DNA of 64,000 bases, from assembly GCA_963971425.1 (NCBI GenBank), contig OZ020526.1, forward strand, positions 620,001 to 684,000, in the 5' to 3' direction. This document shows positions 11,386-22,924 of the stretch, piece by piece. Positions within the stretch are counted from its first letter, which is position 1. Every line of letters begins with the position of its first letter. The position numbers were made by a program, and so were the translations under genes. The notes beneath the pieces were generated by a model. It had not been told where the DNA came from, did not search any database, and saw nothing but the letters and a program-made list of their open reading frames with translations. The DNA is from Bryoerythrophyllum caledonicum (Eukaryota; Streptophyta; Bryopsida; Pottiales; Pottiaceae).

Positions 11386-11880
11386 ATGGAAATTTACTTT
11401 TTTCAAAGTTCACTTTTTCAAGTGCTTACTTTTTCAAGAGATTACTTTTTTAAGTTTTACTTCTTAAAAGGTTTATTTTTTCAAAAGTTCTTTGTTTCAA
11501 ACGTTTTCTTTTTCAAAACTTCAATTTTTCAAAAGAATGTTCTTCCAAACATTTACTTTTTAAAAACTTTACTTATTCAAAACTTTGAGTTTTTAAAAGT
11601 TCACTTTTTCAAAAACATACTTTTTCAAAACTTTACTTCTTCAAAAACAATAAAAATTCAAAAGTTTAATTTTCCAAACATTTACTTTTCAAACATTTAC
11701 TTTTTCAAACATTTTCTTTTTCATACATTTACTTTTTCAAACATTGACTTTTTCAAATGTTTACTTTTCAAATGTTTAATTTTCAAATGTTTATTTTCTC
11801 AAATCTTCTCTTTTTCAAATATTTACTTCTGGAAAAGCTTATTTTTACAAAAGTTTACCTTTTCAAAAGGTAAATTGTCT
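11386..11880. repeat. TTTACTTTTTCAAACA minisatellite (unit A)
   Basis: A degenerate array of units of roughly 16-18 bp, with a low-complexity Phe-rich frame in the plus direction that I do not regard as a gene. A related sparse array lies at 10670-10850 on the other strand. Confidence 0.75.
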
Positions 11881-11924
11881 TTTTTCCCCCAATTGATGTT
11901 TTTCCCCGAATCTTTACAAAAGTT

Positions 11925-12060
11925 CACAAATAGTGTAGTAGTTCACATTTAGTGTACTATTCGATCACTACACTAATTGCGTAGTTGACAATTAGTGTAC
12001 GGGTTCGTATTTAGTGTCCACTACACTATTTAAATGCCCGGGCTACACATTTTTCACTAT
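11925..12060. repeat. Second CACTA/TAGTG-type motif array (unit A; unit B 32150-32285)
   Basis: CACTACACTAATTGCG, ATTAGTGTACGGG, TTTAGTGTCCACTACACTA and similar motifs in both orientations. Similar but weaker motifs occur at 5770-5870. Together they may be the subterminal parts of one or more decayed CACTA elements. Confidence 0.4.
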
Positions 12061-12279
12061 TGGTGGTACTAAGTTTCAAGCCACAAATCCAAAAAAAAAA
12101 AAAAACCTTCAATTAGCTCTTCCTAGGGACAATCTAATATAAAAGTTTCAAAATGAAAGAATTTTCTTACCCTACAAAAAAAAATCTTAATATAGATCTC
12201 ATATTCAATTTGTGTTTAGAAAAAGATACAAGATCCGCACATCTTGTTGCATCCTTTCTTTTTGCCTAATACAACGTAT

Positions 12280-13057
12280 AGTAGTATGTGGTATGAAGAG
12301 TATAATTAATACATAGTATGAAAGGTTTAGTTTGTACATGGTATAAATAGTATATGTTGTACATAATTCAAAGGGTTTACAGTGGTACTTAGTGTCAATA
12401 GAATAGTAACTTAGGACATAGTAGAATAATATTGATTGATATATTGCATGTAAGGCTTAATTAGTACTTAGTGTAAATAATCTAGTGAAAATAGTGTAAT
12501 TGATATTAGTAGTGTTAAGTATAAATAGAATGGTTTGTATGTGGTATATGGCAGTGTATCTCTATGTATAATAGATTACAGTTTATTTGGTAAAGTCGGG
12601 CCTATGGCTGTTGGCTTACCTATGACTGCTTATCCATAACTTATCCTCAAGCCATTGATTATTGAAACAAGACAAAGTTCAGGTTAGTTAAAGGCTATTG
12701 TCATTTAGTATCTTTTAATTTTAGTAAAGTTATACATTTACTTAACTAGGGATTGTTTTTTGGTTTTTTTGAGGACAAAGGGCATCCACTAGTATAGTAC
12801 AAATGATATTATTAGTATATTTAATGAGTAGCCTTATAATGGTACAAAGTATGATAGGTTTAATTAGCACTTCGTACAAAGAGTATGATTAGTTCTTCAA
12901 TAATTTAAGAACATATTTCAAGTATGATGTATATATGGTGTAATGAATACATAGTATAAATGGTATGATTGGTATATAGTGTATGATTATACACTATGAT
13001 TATTATTATATTTGATACATATTATAAATAATGTAACTAGTACATAGTATATACATA
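12280..13057. repeat. Degenerate AT-rich repeat hit by the LINE, left side (unit A; unit B 32500-33279)
   Basis: Loose repeats of the type AGTATGATTGGTACATAGTATAAAT. The same composition resumes at 49480 on the far side of the LINE, which supports the LINE boundaries. Confidence 0.6.
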
Positions 13058-13071
13058 TTACAAGTTACAAC
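13058..13071. repeat. LINE target-site duplication, 5' side (unit A)
   Basis: TTACAAGTTACAAC, identical to 33280-33293 and 49466-49479. Confidence 0.85.
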
Positions 13072-15478
13072 GAGGCAGAATGAGTAGAGAGTGAGCTCCG
13101 TATTTCGTGGTGAGGGGAGGCACAAGGACTTAGTCTAGAATTCTTGGAGTATGTGCAGTAAGAGGTTGTTGGCCTTACTGTGAGCCCACATTGTTCAAGA
13201 TCTAGACGTTGGTGAGGCTTGGAAGGTAGATCGCACTTGTTGGAAGAGCTCAAAGTACTAGATCTGGAAGTTTGAGAGGTGATGGACGAGTCTTTGAGAG
13301 AGATCATTGCAAGTTGAATCTGAAGCATGGGAAACGAGTGTTGTTGCATAGATCTAAACTCACTGACTCTCCTCAACTCTAGATCTGTCCATATCGAGTG
13401 TAGATAGATCGTGATTTGCATGCCCACCATTTAGCCCTTGTCTCTCCTTGATCCACGACCCCATCACACAAGATTGAGCAACACGAGGAGCCAACATTGC
13501 CACCAGGACGCAAGCGCTCATCAACTCTTCGAAAGCCAGATCCGCGTCTCCTTACAGGCCATCTCTAACCTTCCCTGCACCTTGTTGTTATTTCCTTTCA
13601 TTACAATTGTTATTTCCACATTATCACCATGCTCTTGTAGGAAATTACACAATTTACAAAATAGATCTAACATAACTTGTTCAAAGATTTTATGCACTAG
13701 ATCTGGAAGACTACACCACAGAACAACCTCTGGAGTGAAGGTCTACAAAACACACCTCAAAGATCTGCCCCAAGAGAGCTACAACACACCAGATCAGGCC
13801 ATTTCTACCCATTTCTATTTATTTTCTGCAGTAGACACTAGGATCTACAGTAACACATTGCACCTCACCACACCCACACACACTAGTAGTAGCACACCTA
13901 AAACTCACCATTACATCACGTATACACAGCTCTACATTCAAACCCTAGTAGAGAGCTACACTAACTTCGTGGCTCCAAATCGCACGCGGAAGCGCTTGCG
14001 AAATTTTTCACATCTAGATCTGCATACGCAGAATCAACAAGATAGCACATCATCAGCACCAAAGCAAACAACACTAACGCAAGAGCGCACAAGAACACAA
14101 CGCAACAGCCAACATAAAAACAACAACACCATCTACACCAAGAACTTAACAAGAACGTACAGCAAGGGCACAACAACGCAAGGTGGCAACGAAAGTAAAC
14201 AACAAGAGGGGGAAAGCACATACGAGCTGTAGGAGACCAAGGAGATTAGACGCCCACAGCAACAACACTCCTGGGAGAAACGCAAGCCAACACAACAGAT
14301 CAAAGCAACTTACAGCATCACAGAGAGCAACTCACCTCCCACTTCTCCTTTCGTTACCTCCTCTCATGTATCCCCCCCTTCCCCCTTGACTTCTCCTCCT
14401 CTAAACTTCCACTCTTCCTCCCCACCTTCAACTACCTTCCCCCCCTCCAGATCCTATCCCTCCTCTTCACCTCCCTACAGACCCCCCTCCCCATCCCTCC
14501 CGATCCTCACCTCCAGATCCCACCCTCCCTCCCCCCAATTATTCCTTCCCTCTTCAGTTCTCTCCCTCGGAAACAACACCCTCCACCTCCCCTTCCCGAC
14601 CCCCTCACCATGATCTCACCAAACCCCCCCCTGCCCTCAATCTCCCTCCCCACCCGACCCTCTCTAAATTGGACTACACTCTCCCCACTCCAGACCTCAT
14701 CTTCCCCTATCGCTCCTCAGCCCCCCTCTCAGACAGAATCTACTCTCCCCCTCCCTCCCGACTCCCCTTCTTCGCCCTCATCTAAACCCCAACTGACTCT
14801 ACTCTCTCTATCAACCTCCCTCGGTAAACCCTCACACCTCTTCCTGTACACACGAACCCTCCTGTGTACACGAACCCTGATAAACCCTCCCGTGCACACG
14901 AACTCTCCTGTGCACACCAACCTTCTTGTGCACACGAACCCTCCTGTGCACACGAACCTTCTTGTGTACACAAACCCTGATGAACCCTTCCTACCTCTCC
15001 TGTACACACGAACCCAGACAAGCCGAGCGACCTTGACGAAGACACCTCATAAACCCCCATAGCGACCTGGTAGAACACAGAAGCGACCCGCAGAAAACCC
15101 CCAGCGACCTGTAGAAAACATCCAGTGACCTGAAACACCCCCGCAGCGACCCGCAAAAATCCTACAGCGACCCGTGCGAACTCCGCAGCGACCCGCAGTT
15201 CTGGAGTTGCGACCCCCAACCAGGGCTGTGACCTCCCAATATTGCACAACGACCCTGTAGCCTCCTCCAGCGACCTACTAGCCCCCCTTAGCGACCTCCC
15301 AGACCCTCTTAGCGACCCACTAGCCCCCCTTAGCAACCTCACAAACCTTCCCAGCGACCCCCCAACTCCTAATAACAACCCCCCCAAACCCTACAGCGAC
15401 CTCTCTCATCCCACCAAGGACCCTCTAACTTTGAGCAAATCAATTTCAGCAGCAGTATTAGTTAGGAGCAGAACTAAC
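13072..15478 (+). promoter_or_regulatory. LINE 5' leader with tandem repeats (unit A)
   Basis: A long untranslated region. 13190-14020 has eight AGATCT sites; 14330-14800 is almost pure pyrimidine; 14840-15020 has repeats of CCTGTGCACACGAAC; 15055-15470 has repeats of CAGCGACCCGCAG type. Frames through these tracts (13438-14232 plus, several on minus) show no recognisable protein. Tandem repeats in a LINE leader commonly serve as internal promoter modules; that role here is inference. Confidence 0.5.
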
Positions 15479-17124
15479 ATGGCAGGGATTGTAAGGAAAA
15501 ACTTATCTCTAGACTTAGAGATGGTGGACCAAACGGACGAAAGCCCCAACCTCATGACAAAATCAAAGATACCAAGAGGCAAAGAAGGCGAAGCCAGCAG
15601 TAGCAAGAGAAGCAAAAAATCCAACACTATTGAAGGTAAATCCACTAAACCCATATTCACTAATTACAAATTTTGGATGGGATTTCAGGCCATGGAAGCA
15701 CTCGCCATGGAAGCACTCGCCATGGAAGAAGGTGCCGAAGAACTCTATAGCCGCGAGACAGTGATGGACATGATAACTAGAGAACTTAAAGAAGAGGAGG
15801 CCGAAGAGGCCCATGGTGCGCGGGTGGCTTTTCCTTGAATCCCGCAAGTCTTGTACCCAATGGAGGTAAGGAAAGGTGTTGTCAAGCAACACTACAACAT
15901 CACGCAACTCCCTTGCGAAGTCAAGACTAACGAGTCCACATGTTTGTCCCTTGACTTCCACATTGCCATTCATTTTGAATTACCTAACACCCCTATCATG
16001 TATGAAATGGCTAAGAACATGATTGTAAAAAGATTGGAGAAAATGAACATCATGCTTGGCACCGGTGTCTACGACCCCCTATACATACCATGTCTTAGCA
16101 TCAAACAAGGGAAAGTAAAGGGAGTATGGGCTGGAAGCTTTAAGGTACATCTCCTTAAACCCGAATACGATGGTCTTGCATTGCTCAAAGGTCCTAGAGT
16201 GTTCATCTTGATTATTGATGGTCAAAATGTGGTTGGTAAAGTTTGCAAAACGTTTGATAACCTCTCTAAAGGTTCTAACCTTTCTTTAAAAGTGAAAAGC
16301 GAGTGCCTTGAGGCAATTTCAGCCCAAGTGGTATTTGAAGAGATACTTGGGCATAGCTTTGCACAAGGGCATGACTACGAAATCACCGACGTGCAAAAGG
16401 TATACGACGTCGGTGATACGGTGCAAAAGGTCAATCATGGGCATTCATCATAGCCTCAACACCAACACAAGTGAAGAACATGATCACCAACCGCATTGTG
16501 GTACAAAACGAAGTCTTGCTCCCAAGGCAAGTGATGGATACCAAAGGACCAAATGCAAGGAAAGAAGCCCTAACCCTAACTCTTTCCTCTCTCCCTATCA
16601 CCTTGAACACTATGAGCACCTCACGAGAGATTTACAAGATCATGGGAGCCCTTAACGTGAGAGAAATTTGGTATCATAGAGAGAGAGACAATTATCATAA
16701 TGGAAGTTGCAATGTACTTTGTGCTTTAAACCCCATTGTATTTAGAACTTTTGTGAAAAAAACCCATGTAATCGATGGAAACTATGTGGATTTCTTGCCC
16801 CACCCAAGAAGTTTGGAAGGACTACACCCACCCACCACCGACGCCATCAAGGACTTTGGCTTTGATGACATCAACACCGCCCTCATCAACACAATCACGA
16901 CATTCAACGTCCAAACCTCCTCAACATCACCCCCCTATTGTACCACGAAGGACGCACGTGGAGAAAATGATTGAAGACAACAACAAAAAGATGACCCAAA
17001 CAAACAATGACTACACCGACATGAAGCACGAAGAACTCAAGCTCCACATGGAAGACATTCAAGCAACAATGTTTTCACTAGTGCAAAAAATGTCCGCCGT
17101 GACCGGTAAATCCAACTTACCCCT

Positions 17125-19601
17125 TGTAAGCCAAATAAACCGCCCCCTAATAGGGTGGCTTATCTTGAACACAAGATCCTACATATGGGATGCAGCCCCT
17201 TGTGCAACCATACTTTAACCATTCATACAAGCATGATGACCCAAGGCATGGTCACTTAAGAGGGTTCGTTAATAATTAGTGATGTAATGGCTGAATTCAG
17301 CCTTAGGTTGAATCCAACCTTTAGACAAGCGTAAATTCCGCCTCAAAGCTCCGTTTCCAATGTTTTAAAGCTCCATTAGGTTCAATTTCGCCTTGTGAAC
17401 TTGATTAGCACCTTAACCACCAATTCCAGGCCCAAGTGCGACCCTGACAGCAGCAACCAGCAGACAGGCTCCTCTTTTTATATTAAAAGTTTAATTCTTC
17501 ATTATCTTTGTGATTATGACTCCGTTTTTTTCGTTTGTTTTTCGTATTCTTATTAGTTTTTCTTGCTTAACACGATGGCAGCCTTCAATTAACCGGTTGA
17601 CTCAATCCGGGACTCACAGCCAACGACCAGCAGTGCACACTTAACATACATGTTTATTCAAAATCGTGCACCGCAATTCACGTGTATACCACATGCATTC
17701 ACACAAGTGGCCCTACTCAAACATTATACCATGCATCAGCCTCCAGCTGCCTTCACTTACTATTGTAGATTAAACCGATTGTTTGGTTGAGTTGATAGCA
17801 AACCCTAGTCCTAGTGAAAATTTGGCAGTGCTTCCGCGTGATTTTTTGTAACTAGAAAATTTAGGGTTCCTTCTCCACATGCAATCAAGAAGATAATGAA
17901 TCAATTGGGAGAGGAAGAAGGCTCCCTGATCTAGCTCAATTCACCCTCTGCCGTGTTCGTGGTCGTTCTTGTGTTGTGGTCGTCCTCCTCTTCTTGGAGC
18001 TCTTCACTCCGCAGCTTGTATCTTCGTCGTCACGACTCCGATTTGCACGTTCTTGATCTTGTTAGAAAGCCAATGCTCTAATCTATCTACTTGTAAAATC
18101 TTAGCTCGATCGGACTAGAACTCTGCGACTGACAAGGGGAAATCTGAGGACAAGTGAGATCCGCCGTTGATCCTCCAGCTGGTCGTCCTCCCTCCGCAGC
18201 TCGTATCTTCGTTGTCACAGCTCCGATCTGTACGTTCTTGATCTTGTTGAAAAGCCAACGCTCTAATCTATCTACTCCTGAAATCTCAGCTTCATCGGAC
18301 AAGAACTGTGTGACTGACGAGGGAAAATCTGAGGAGGCCAAGTGATATCCGCCGCCGATTACTCCAGCTGGTCGTCCTCGCTCCGCAGCTTGTATCTTCA
18401 TTGTCATAACTCCGATCCGCACGTTCGTGAATTTGTTGGAAAGCCAACGCGCTGATCTATCTACTCCTAAAATCTCAACTTCATCGGACAAGAACTCTGC
18501 GACTGACAAGGGAAAATTTGAGGCCAGTGAGATCCGCCGCCGATTGCTCCAGCTGGTTGTCCTCGCTCCGCAGCTTGTATCTTCGTCGTCACAGCTCCGA
18601 TCCGTACGTTCTTGATCTTGTTGGAAAGCCAACGCTCTAATCTATCTACTCTCCAATTTTCGTAACATTTGAATCAAAATCTAGCCCACAGGAAGGGGAA
18701 ATCTGGAACCCTACCTCTCTCTCACTTCCACACACCTCTCTCGGTTTCCTAGCTCCTACCACACACCTCTCTAACTCCTACCTCCCACACTTCGAATGAG
18801 CGCCCTCCAAGGGGGTAACCCCAAGGCCCTTGCTCCCTTCTTTGTTCCCAAGGTCGTTCCCTTCGTCGTTCACAGCCGCCATTTTGGGTGGGCACATTAA
18901 TGGTCACACTAAACAACTAGTAACTAAAAAGCTAAAAAATCACTAGCCACCCTTGCATTTAACACAAGTGGGTGTCCCACTAACCAAGGAATATCTAAAT
19001 CTAAACTTTGACTCCATGCCACATGTGTGTGCATGATCTCAATAAGTGAGCTATTAAGCTAAATTCAAGGATGCAAAAAAATCTAACTCTACCTAGCTTG
19101 AATTTCCCTTGCTTGGGGGAATTCCTAATTTACTTAGTGATTGGTGAGGGTTTTTTTTTTTCACTTCTTTTAGGATCCCTTTGACTATTTTTTTAAGGGC
19201 TTTTAACGCCTCATTCTTTTTCTTTTCTCCTCACCATCCTCCTTCTTCTCCTAGTTTTTTCCGTGATTTCCTCACCGTCACCAATGGCGGTCCCCAATTC
19301 GGTAGGAGGTAAATTCTTCTCCACCACTTCTAATTCTAATCCCTTTCTATTGTTTTTTTTTGTTTTCCAACCTTTTCTTTATTTTTCCTTTCTATTTATT
19401 TTTTTAGTGAACTTCATAAAATCCGTGGTTGCCACAAGGGGGCTCCTATTTGAGGAATTAGCGCATGGAAAGGCTTATTTAGCCATCTTGATCAAAAATC
19501 ACGAGCTAATCCAATGGGATAACCCAGTTCTACTACTTGTTAACCTTAACGCACATGATGTGTGGTCCATTTGTCATCGTGGGCCGTTTTTGCGGCTCAC
19601 A
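17125..19601. mobile_element. Solo LTR, family 1, in LINE ORF1 of unit A
   Basis: 2477 bp, beginning TGTAAGCC and ending GGCTCACA, with the 5-bp target duplication CCCCT (17120-17124 and 19602-19606). Unit B has the empty site near 37336, so it inserted after the 20-kb duplication and later collapsed to a solo LTR. It contains about three and a half tandem units of roughly 180 bp (17975-18650). It belongs to the same family as the long LTR at 58714-63107. Confidence 0.9.
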
Positions 19602-19904
19602 CCCCTCCTCCAAGACAAACCGCCAAACATGCAATGACCAAAGACCACACGGTAAAATCCATTTACCACCTCTACACTCTTTATACAATATGGAGTAGAA
19701 AGTATAGTATAGCACAAATACCTACATACTTTAGCTACATACAAAAACTTGTATCGGACAAATACATACAATGTATTAAACATTATTTTGAATACAAAAT
19801 ACAATATTGTACTAAACCTCAAAAGTACTTTTACCGTATTAAAGAAAACACAAAAAAACTACACCATAAAACATACATAAAAATTGAATTGATACTATAC
19901 TACA

Positions 19905-20345
19905 AAACATATACGGATATAAGTACTAGTACATATGCTGATACGTATACTGACACATATACGGATAAGAATACTGATAAGTATATTGATACCTATACTA
20001 GTATGAATACTAGTACATATACGGGTAGAAATACTAATACATACATTTGTACCTCTACTAATACATACACTGGAACAAATACCGGTACATAAACCAATAC
20101 ATATACTAGTACAAATACTGATACAAACATTGGTATGCATACGGGTACGTATATCGTTGCGTATGCTAATACAAATACTGATACTTACACTAATACAAAT
20201 ACCAATATGAATACTAGTACAAGTACTAGTACGAATTCTTACACGAATACTAAGAAGGATACCAATACAAACACTAAGACAAAATCCAAGGCATATACTA
20301 ATACAAACATACGAATAAATACTAATATAAAAACAAATAAAACTA
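19905..20345 (+). repeat. (Thr-X)n hexanucleotide coding repeat, first block (unit A; unit B 37645-38090)
   Basis: Codon pairs of Thr alternating with Asn, Asp, Tyr, Ser or Gly (TNTDTYTNTNTNMNTSTSTS), a 6-bp periodicity. The part from 20156 on is repeated at 21366-21606, so ORF1 has grown by internal duplication as well as by slippage. Confidence 0.8.
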
Positions 20346-21365
20346 CATATACACACACAAAGACAACCATACACCATCAACGTAACACATACATATACAT
20401 ACACACATACAAAATAAAACTAAAGAAAGGAAATAAAACAAAGAAAGTAAATAAAACAAAAATAAGAAAAGGTAATAAAAAAATTAAAACAAACAAAAAA
20501 ATAAATGAAAAGGATAAAATTAATCAAAGGAATAGACTAAATATACAAACAAAAAACGAAAGTATCAAACCAAAATAATAAAAAATAAAATAAGAGAAGA
20601 GATGGAATTAGAATAAAAAATGAAAGGAAAGAAAATAAGTATCACAACAACATATAACAAAAAAGGAAACAATATAAAAATGGCAAAAAATAGGAAAATC
20701 AAGGAGAGTAAAAAGAGATATTATAAATTAAATAGGAAGAAGATAGACACTTTTAAAATTTCAAGGGTTTCAAATAGAGCAAGTAATATTAAAAATAAAA
20801 AAACAAAATCAGAGAGGATATGTAAGAAGAAAATAAAGGGTAAGGTAGAAAACCATTATCATAAGAATACAAATAATAAGAACATAGCAACAAATTGCTG
20901 TGCTAAAAATAGAATATGCTTCCTAAGAAAATAAAAAATTAGGGATGGAAAATTATCCAAATTAGTAATGAGAAACACAAATTGTAGATTAAAAATAAGC
21001 AGAATAGATACAAAAAACAAAACAATACATACTGAAAATAGATGTTGGAATACAAATTATAGGGATAAAGGGAAAGTTAATAGTAAAAGTAAACTTGATA
21101 TATATAAAGATGAGAAGAGTTTGCGATTAAAGAGTAGAAATTTGTTGAGACTGTGTAGAAGGATAGAAATTGAAGCGGGAATGTCCGAATGGGTCGTCGG
21201 CTCTTTGCCAAAGGCGCCAAAAATAGACTTACTAAAAATAGAAATTCTAATGAAAGTAAGAATATATATGAATCTGATTAAAATAAATATCAATATATTT
21301 TTTCTGTATACTGGTACGTATCTGTATAAATATTTGTATACTGGTACGTATACATATACATATAC

Positions 21366-21606
21366 GGCAGTGTATACTAATACAAATACTGATACTTACA
21401 CTAATACAAATACCAATATGAATACTAGTACGTATACTAGTACGAATTATAACAAAAATACTAACAAGGATACTGATACAAACACCGAGACAAAAACCGA
21501 GGCATATACTAATACGAACATACGAATAAATACTAATATAAAAACAAATAAAAATACATATACACACACAAAGACAACAACACACCATCAACGTAACACA
21601 TACATA
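21366..21606 (+). repeat. (Thr-X)n coding repeat, second block (unit A; unit B 39119-39349)
   Basis: A diverged direct repeat of 20156-20410, ending in the same ACCATCAACGTAACACATAC. The hairpin insertion at 21607 interrupts this copy but not the first. Confidence 0.8.
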
Positions 21607-21657
21607 GAAGAACGCCGGTCTCCGAAGAAGGCCAGCGTGAATCGTAACACATTCATA
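21592..21657 (-). mobile_element. 36-bp antisense copy of the LINE 3' hairpin with 15-bp target duplication (unit A)
   Basis: The 36-bp insert 21607-21642 (GAAGAACGCCGGTCTCC...) is the reverse complement of the LINE 3' end (about 49429-49464) with three differences, all G-to-A as read here. It is flanked by CGTAACACATACATA (21592-21606) and CGTAACACATTCATA (21643-21657). The related first block at 20380-20405 shows the empty site. In frame it adds 17 codons (EERRSPKKASVNRNTFI) to ORF1. Confidence 0.8.
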
Positions 21658-21762
21658 TACATACACACATACAAAAATAAATACACCCAATAAAAAAAAC
21701 ACCAAAGTCACATACAAAAACAAAAAAAATTTAAACAAAACAAAAAACCCATCTACTACAAA

Positions 21763-21807
21763 CTACTAATATTAATCGGAGGAGACATAGAGACTAACCC
21801 AGGACCT
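21763..21807 (+). other. 2A ribosome-skipping peptide, unit A
   Basis: Encodes LLILIGGDIETNPGP, matching the 2A consensus D(V/I)ExNPGP with the usual hydrophobic run before it. In known 2A peptides the ribosome fails to form the Gly-Pro bond, releasing the upstream protein and continuing with a new N-terminal Pro. It is in frame with ORF1 upstream (apart from the TAA at 21691) and with the endonuclease downstream. Confidence 0.9.
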
Positions 21808-22924
21808 ATACCGAACGTATTAAAAAGACACCCCACTTCACACAAAAAGAATGCCAAAACATATTTCATACCAAATACCATAAAACTACAACTCGAATAC
21901 GAACACATCGCCCAAAAATTTGCCCCCCTTTTCAAAACCACACATATATTACATCAAATAAACACATCGATAAACAAAGAACTATATGATTTTATACACA
22001 ACCAAAATTCACCCCCAACAAATGACATGGTAAAACAAAGATTTCCCTACCTCCCTAACACTATCATAAACGAGGCACTAAAATGCCTAAACCCCCTCCC
22101 AGAATACACTCATCCACCCGCACCACCAAACTACATCCCACCACAAAACCATAACCCACATACGAACAACAACAACACAAGCATAATAACATGGAATGCC
22201 TCATCCCTAAACACTGCGCTCCCAAATCTACAAAATATAATTATACACGCTAACACACCACCGGCACTCATAGTCATACAAGAAACAAAAATATCGACCA
22301 CAAAATCCACAAGATACATACAAAGACTATTTCCCGACTACAAACTTATTTTCAATAATACACATGCCTTAACACGATGCATACAACAAAGAAGACCATA
22401 TACACCGGGCCGAGGGGGCCTCCTCACCCTCATATACAAAAATGACGCCTTTCCAGGCAATGTTAAAAAAATCCCCACTCCAATGAACATATCCCCATGC
22501 CTCCAAATTATGGAAATCTCCAATCACCAATTACAATCATGGCTAATCCACCACATATACATGCCATCCCACCCCAAAGACATCAGACTCATCGAGGACA
22601 TCAAAACTAACATCACCACCCATATCACCAACAATCCCAACCACAACCACATCTTATGTGGTGACTTCAATAGAGACGTTGCCCTCATAGGTAGACAAAA
22701 CGGAAACCAATACACACCACCACAAATAATAGACCTACAATGGAAACAATTTACTGAAAACCTAAACTTCAATTATATTCCCACAAACACTACATACTCT
22801 AGACAAGGAGGATACAACTATAACAACTGGAGCCTAATTAATCGATTCTACGTACGTGCAACTAACCATACCAAATTTACTTCCACAACACAAAACAACA
22901 TTCAACTGAACTCCGATCACTCAC
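21808..22924 (+). CDS. LINE ORF2 N-terminus and AP-type endonuclease, unit A (3' truncated)
   Basis: Open from the 2A to the solo LTR at 22925. After about 120 residues of linker comes the exonuclease/endonuclease/phosphatase fold: TWNAS (about 22189), VIQETKIS with the catalytic Glu, RGGLLTLIYK, CGDFNRD (about 22660), TYSRQGGYNYNNWSLI, and SDHS at the end. The Asp after NNWSLI is Asn here (NRFYV) but Asp in unit B (DGFYV). This endonuclease nicks target DNA in most modern LINE clades. About 275 bp of the linker is missing compared with unit B without loss of frame. Confidence 0.8.

Larger units (their letters stand above)
15479..21762 (+). pseudogene. LINE ORF1, unit A (interrupted by a solo LTR)
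   Basis: The first in-frame ATG is 15479 (MAGIVRKNLSLDLEM). A TGA at 15836-15838 (also in unit B) is followed in frame by YPMEVRKGVVKQHYNITQLP and a well-conserved region to about 16970 that includes GALNVREIWYHRE and FLPHPRSLEGLHPPTTD. This region looks RRM-like, as in many LINE ORF1 proteins, but the match is weak. The solo LTR splits the frame at 17125-19601. Beyond it come a Tyr-rich stretch, Thr-X repeats, a Lys-rich region (20410-21170), a second Thr-X block, and a TAA at 21691-21693. The frame then stays open through the 2A. Confidence 0.6.
13072..22924 (+). mobile_element. 5' part of the same LINE, duplicate in unit A (truncated)
   Basis: Carries the leader, ORF1, the 2A peptide and the AP-type endonuclease. 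It is interrupted by the solo LTR 17125-19601 and ends at 22924, where the second solo LTR starts. Everything downstream (RT to 3' end) is absent because the duplication broke in that LTR. It lacks about 275 bp between the 2A and the endonuclease that copy B retains (39702-39976). Confidence 0.85.

Noticed and set aside
11386-11952. 188-codon Phe/Ser/Lys-rich open frame
   Set aside because: Low-complexity translation of a TTTACTTTTTCAAACA minisatellite, and not preserved in the duplicate.
13438-14232. 264-codon open frame near the LINE 5' end
   Set aside because: Composition follows the repeat-rich leader, no domain is visible, and the copy in unit B stops after 199 codons; kept as possible leader only.
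14782-15387. Antisense open frame rich in Gly, Ser and Arg
   Set aside because: Reverse reading of the GCGACC and CACACGAACC tandem repeats.
20620-20934. Lys/Asn-rich open frame as a separate gene
   Set aside because: It is the basic part of LINE ORF1 broken by frame changes, not an independent gene.
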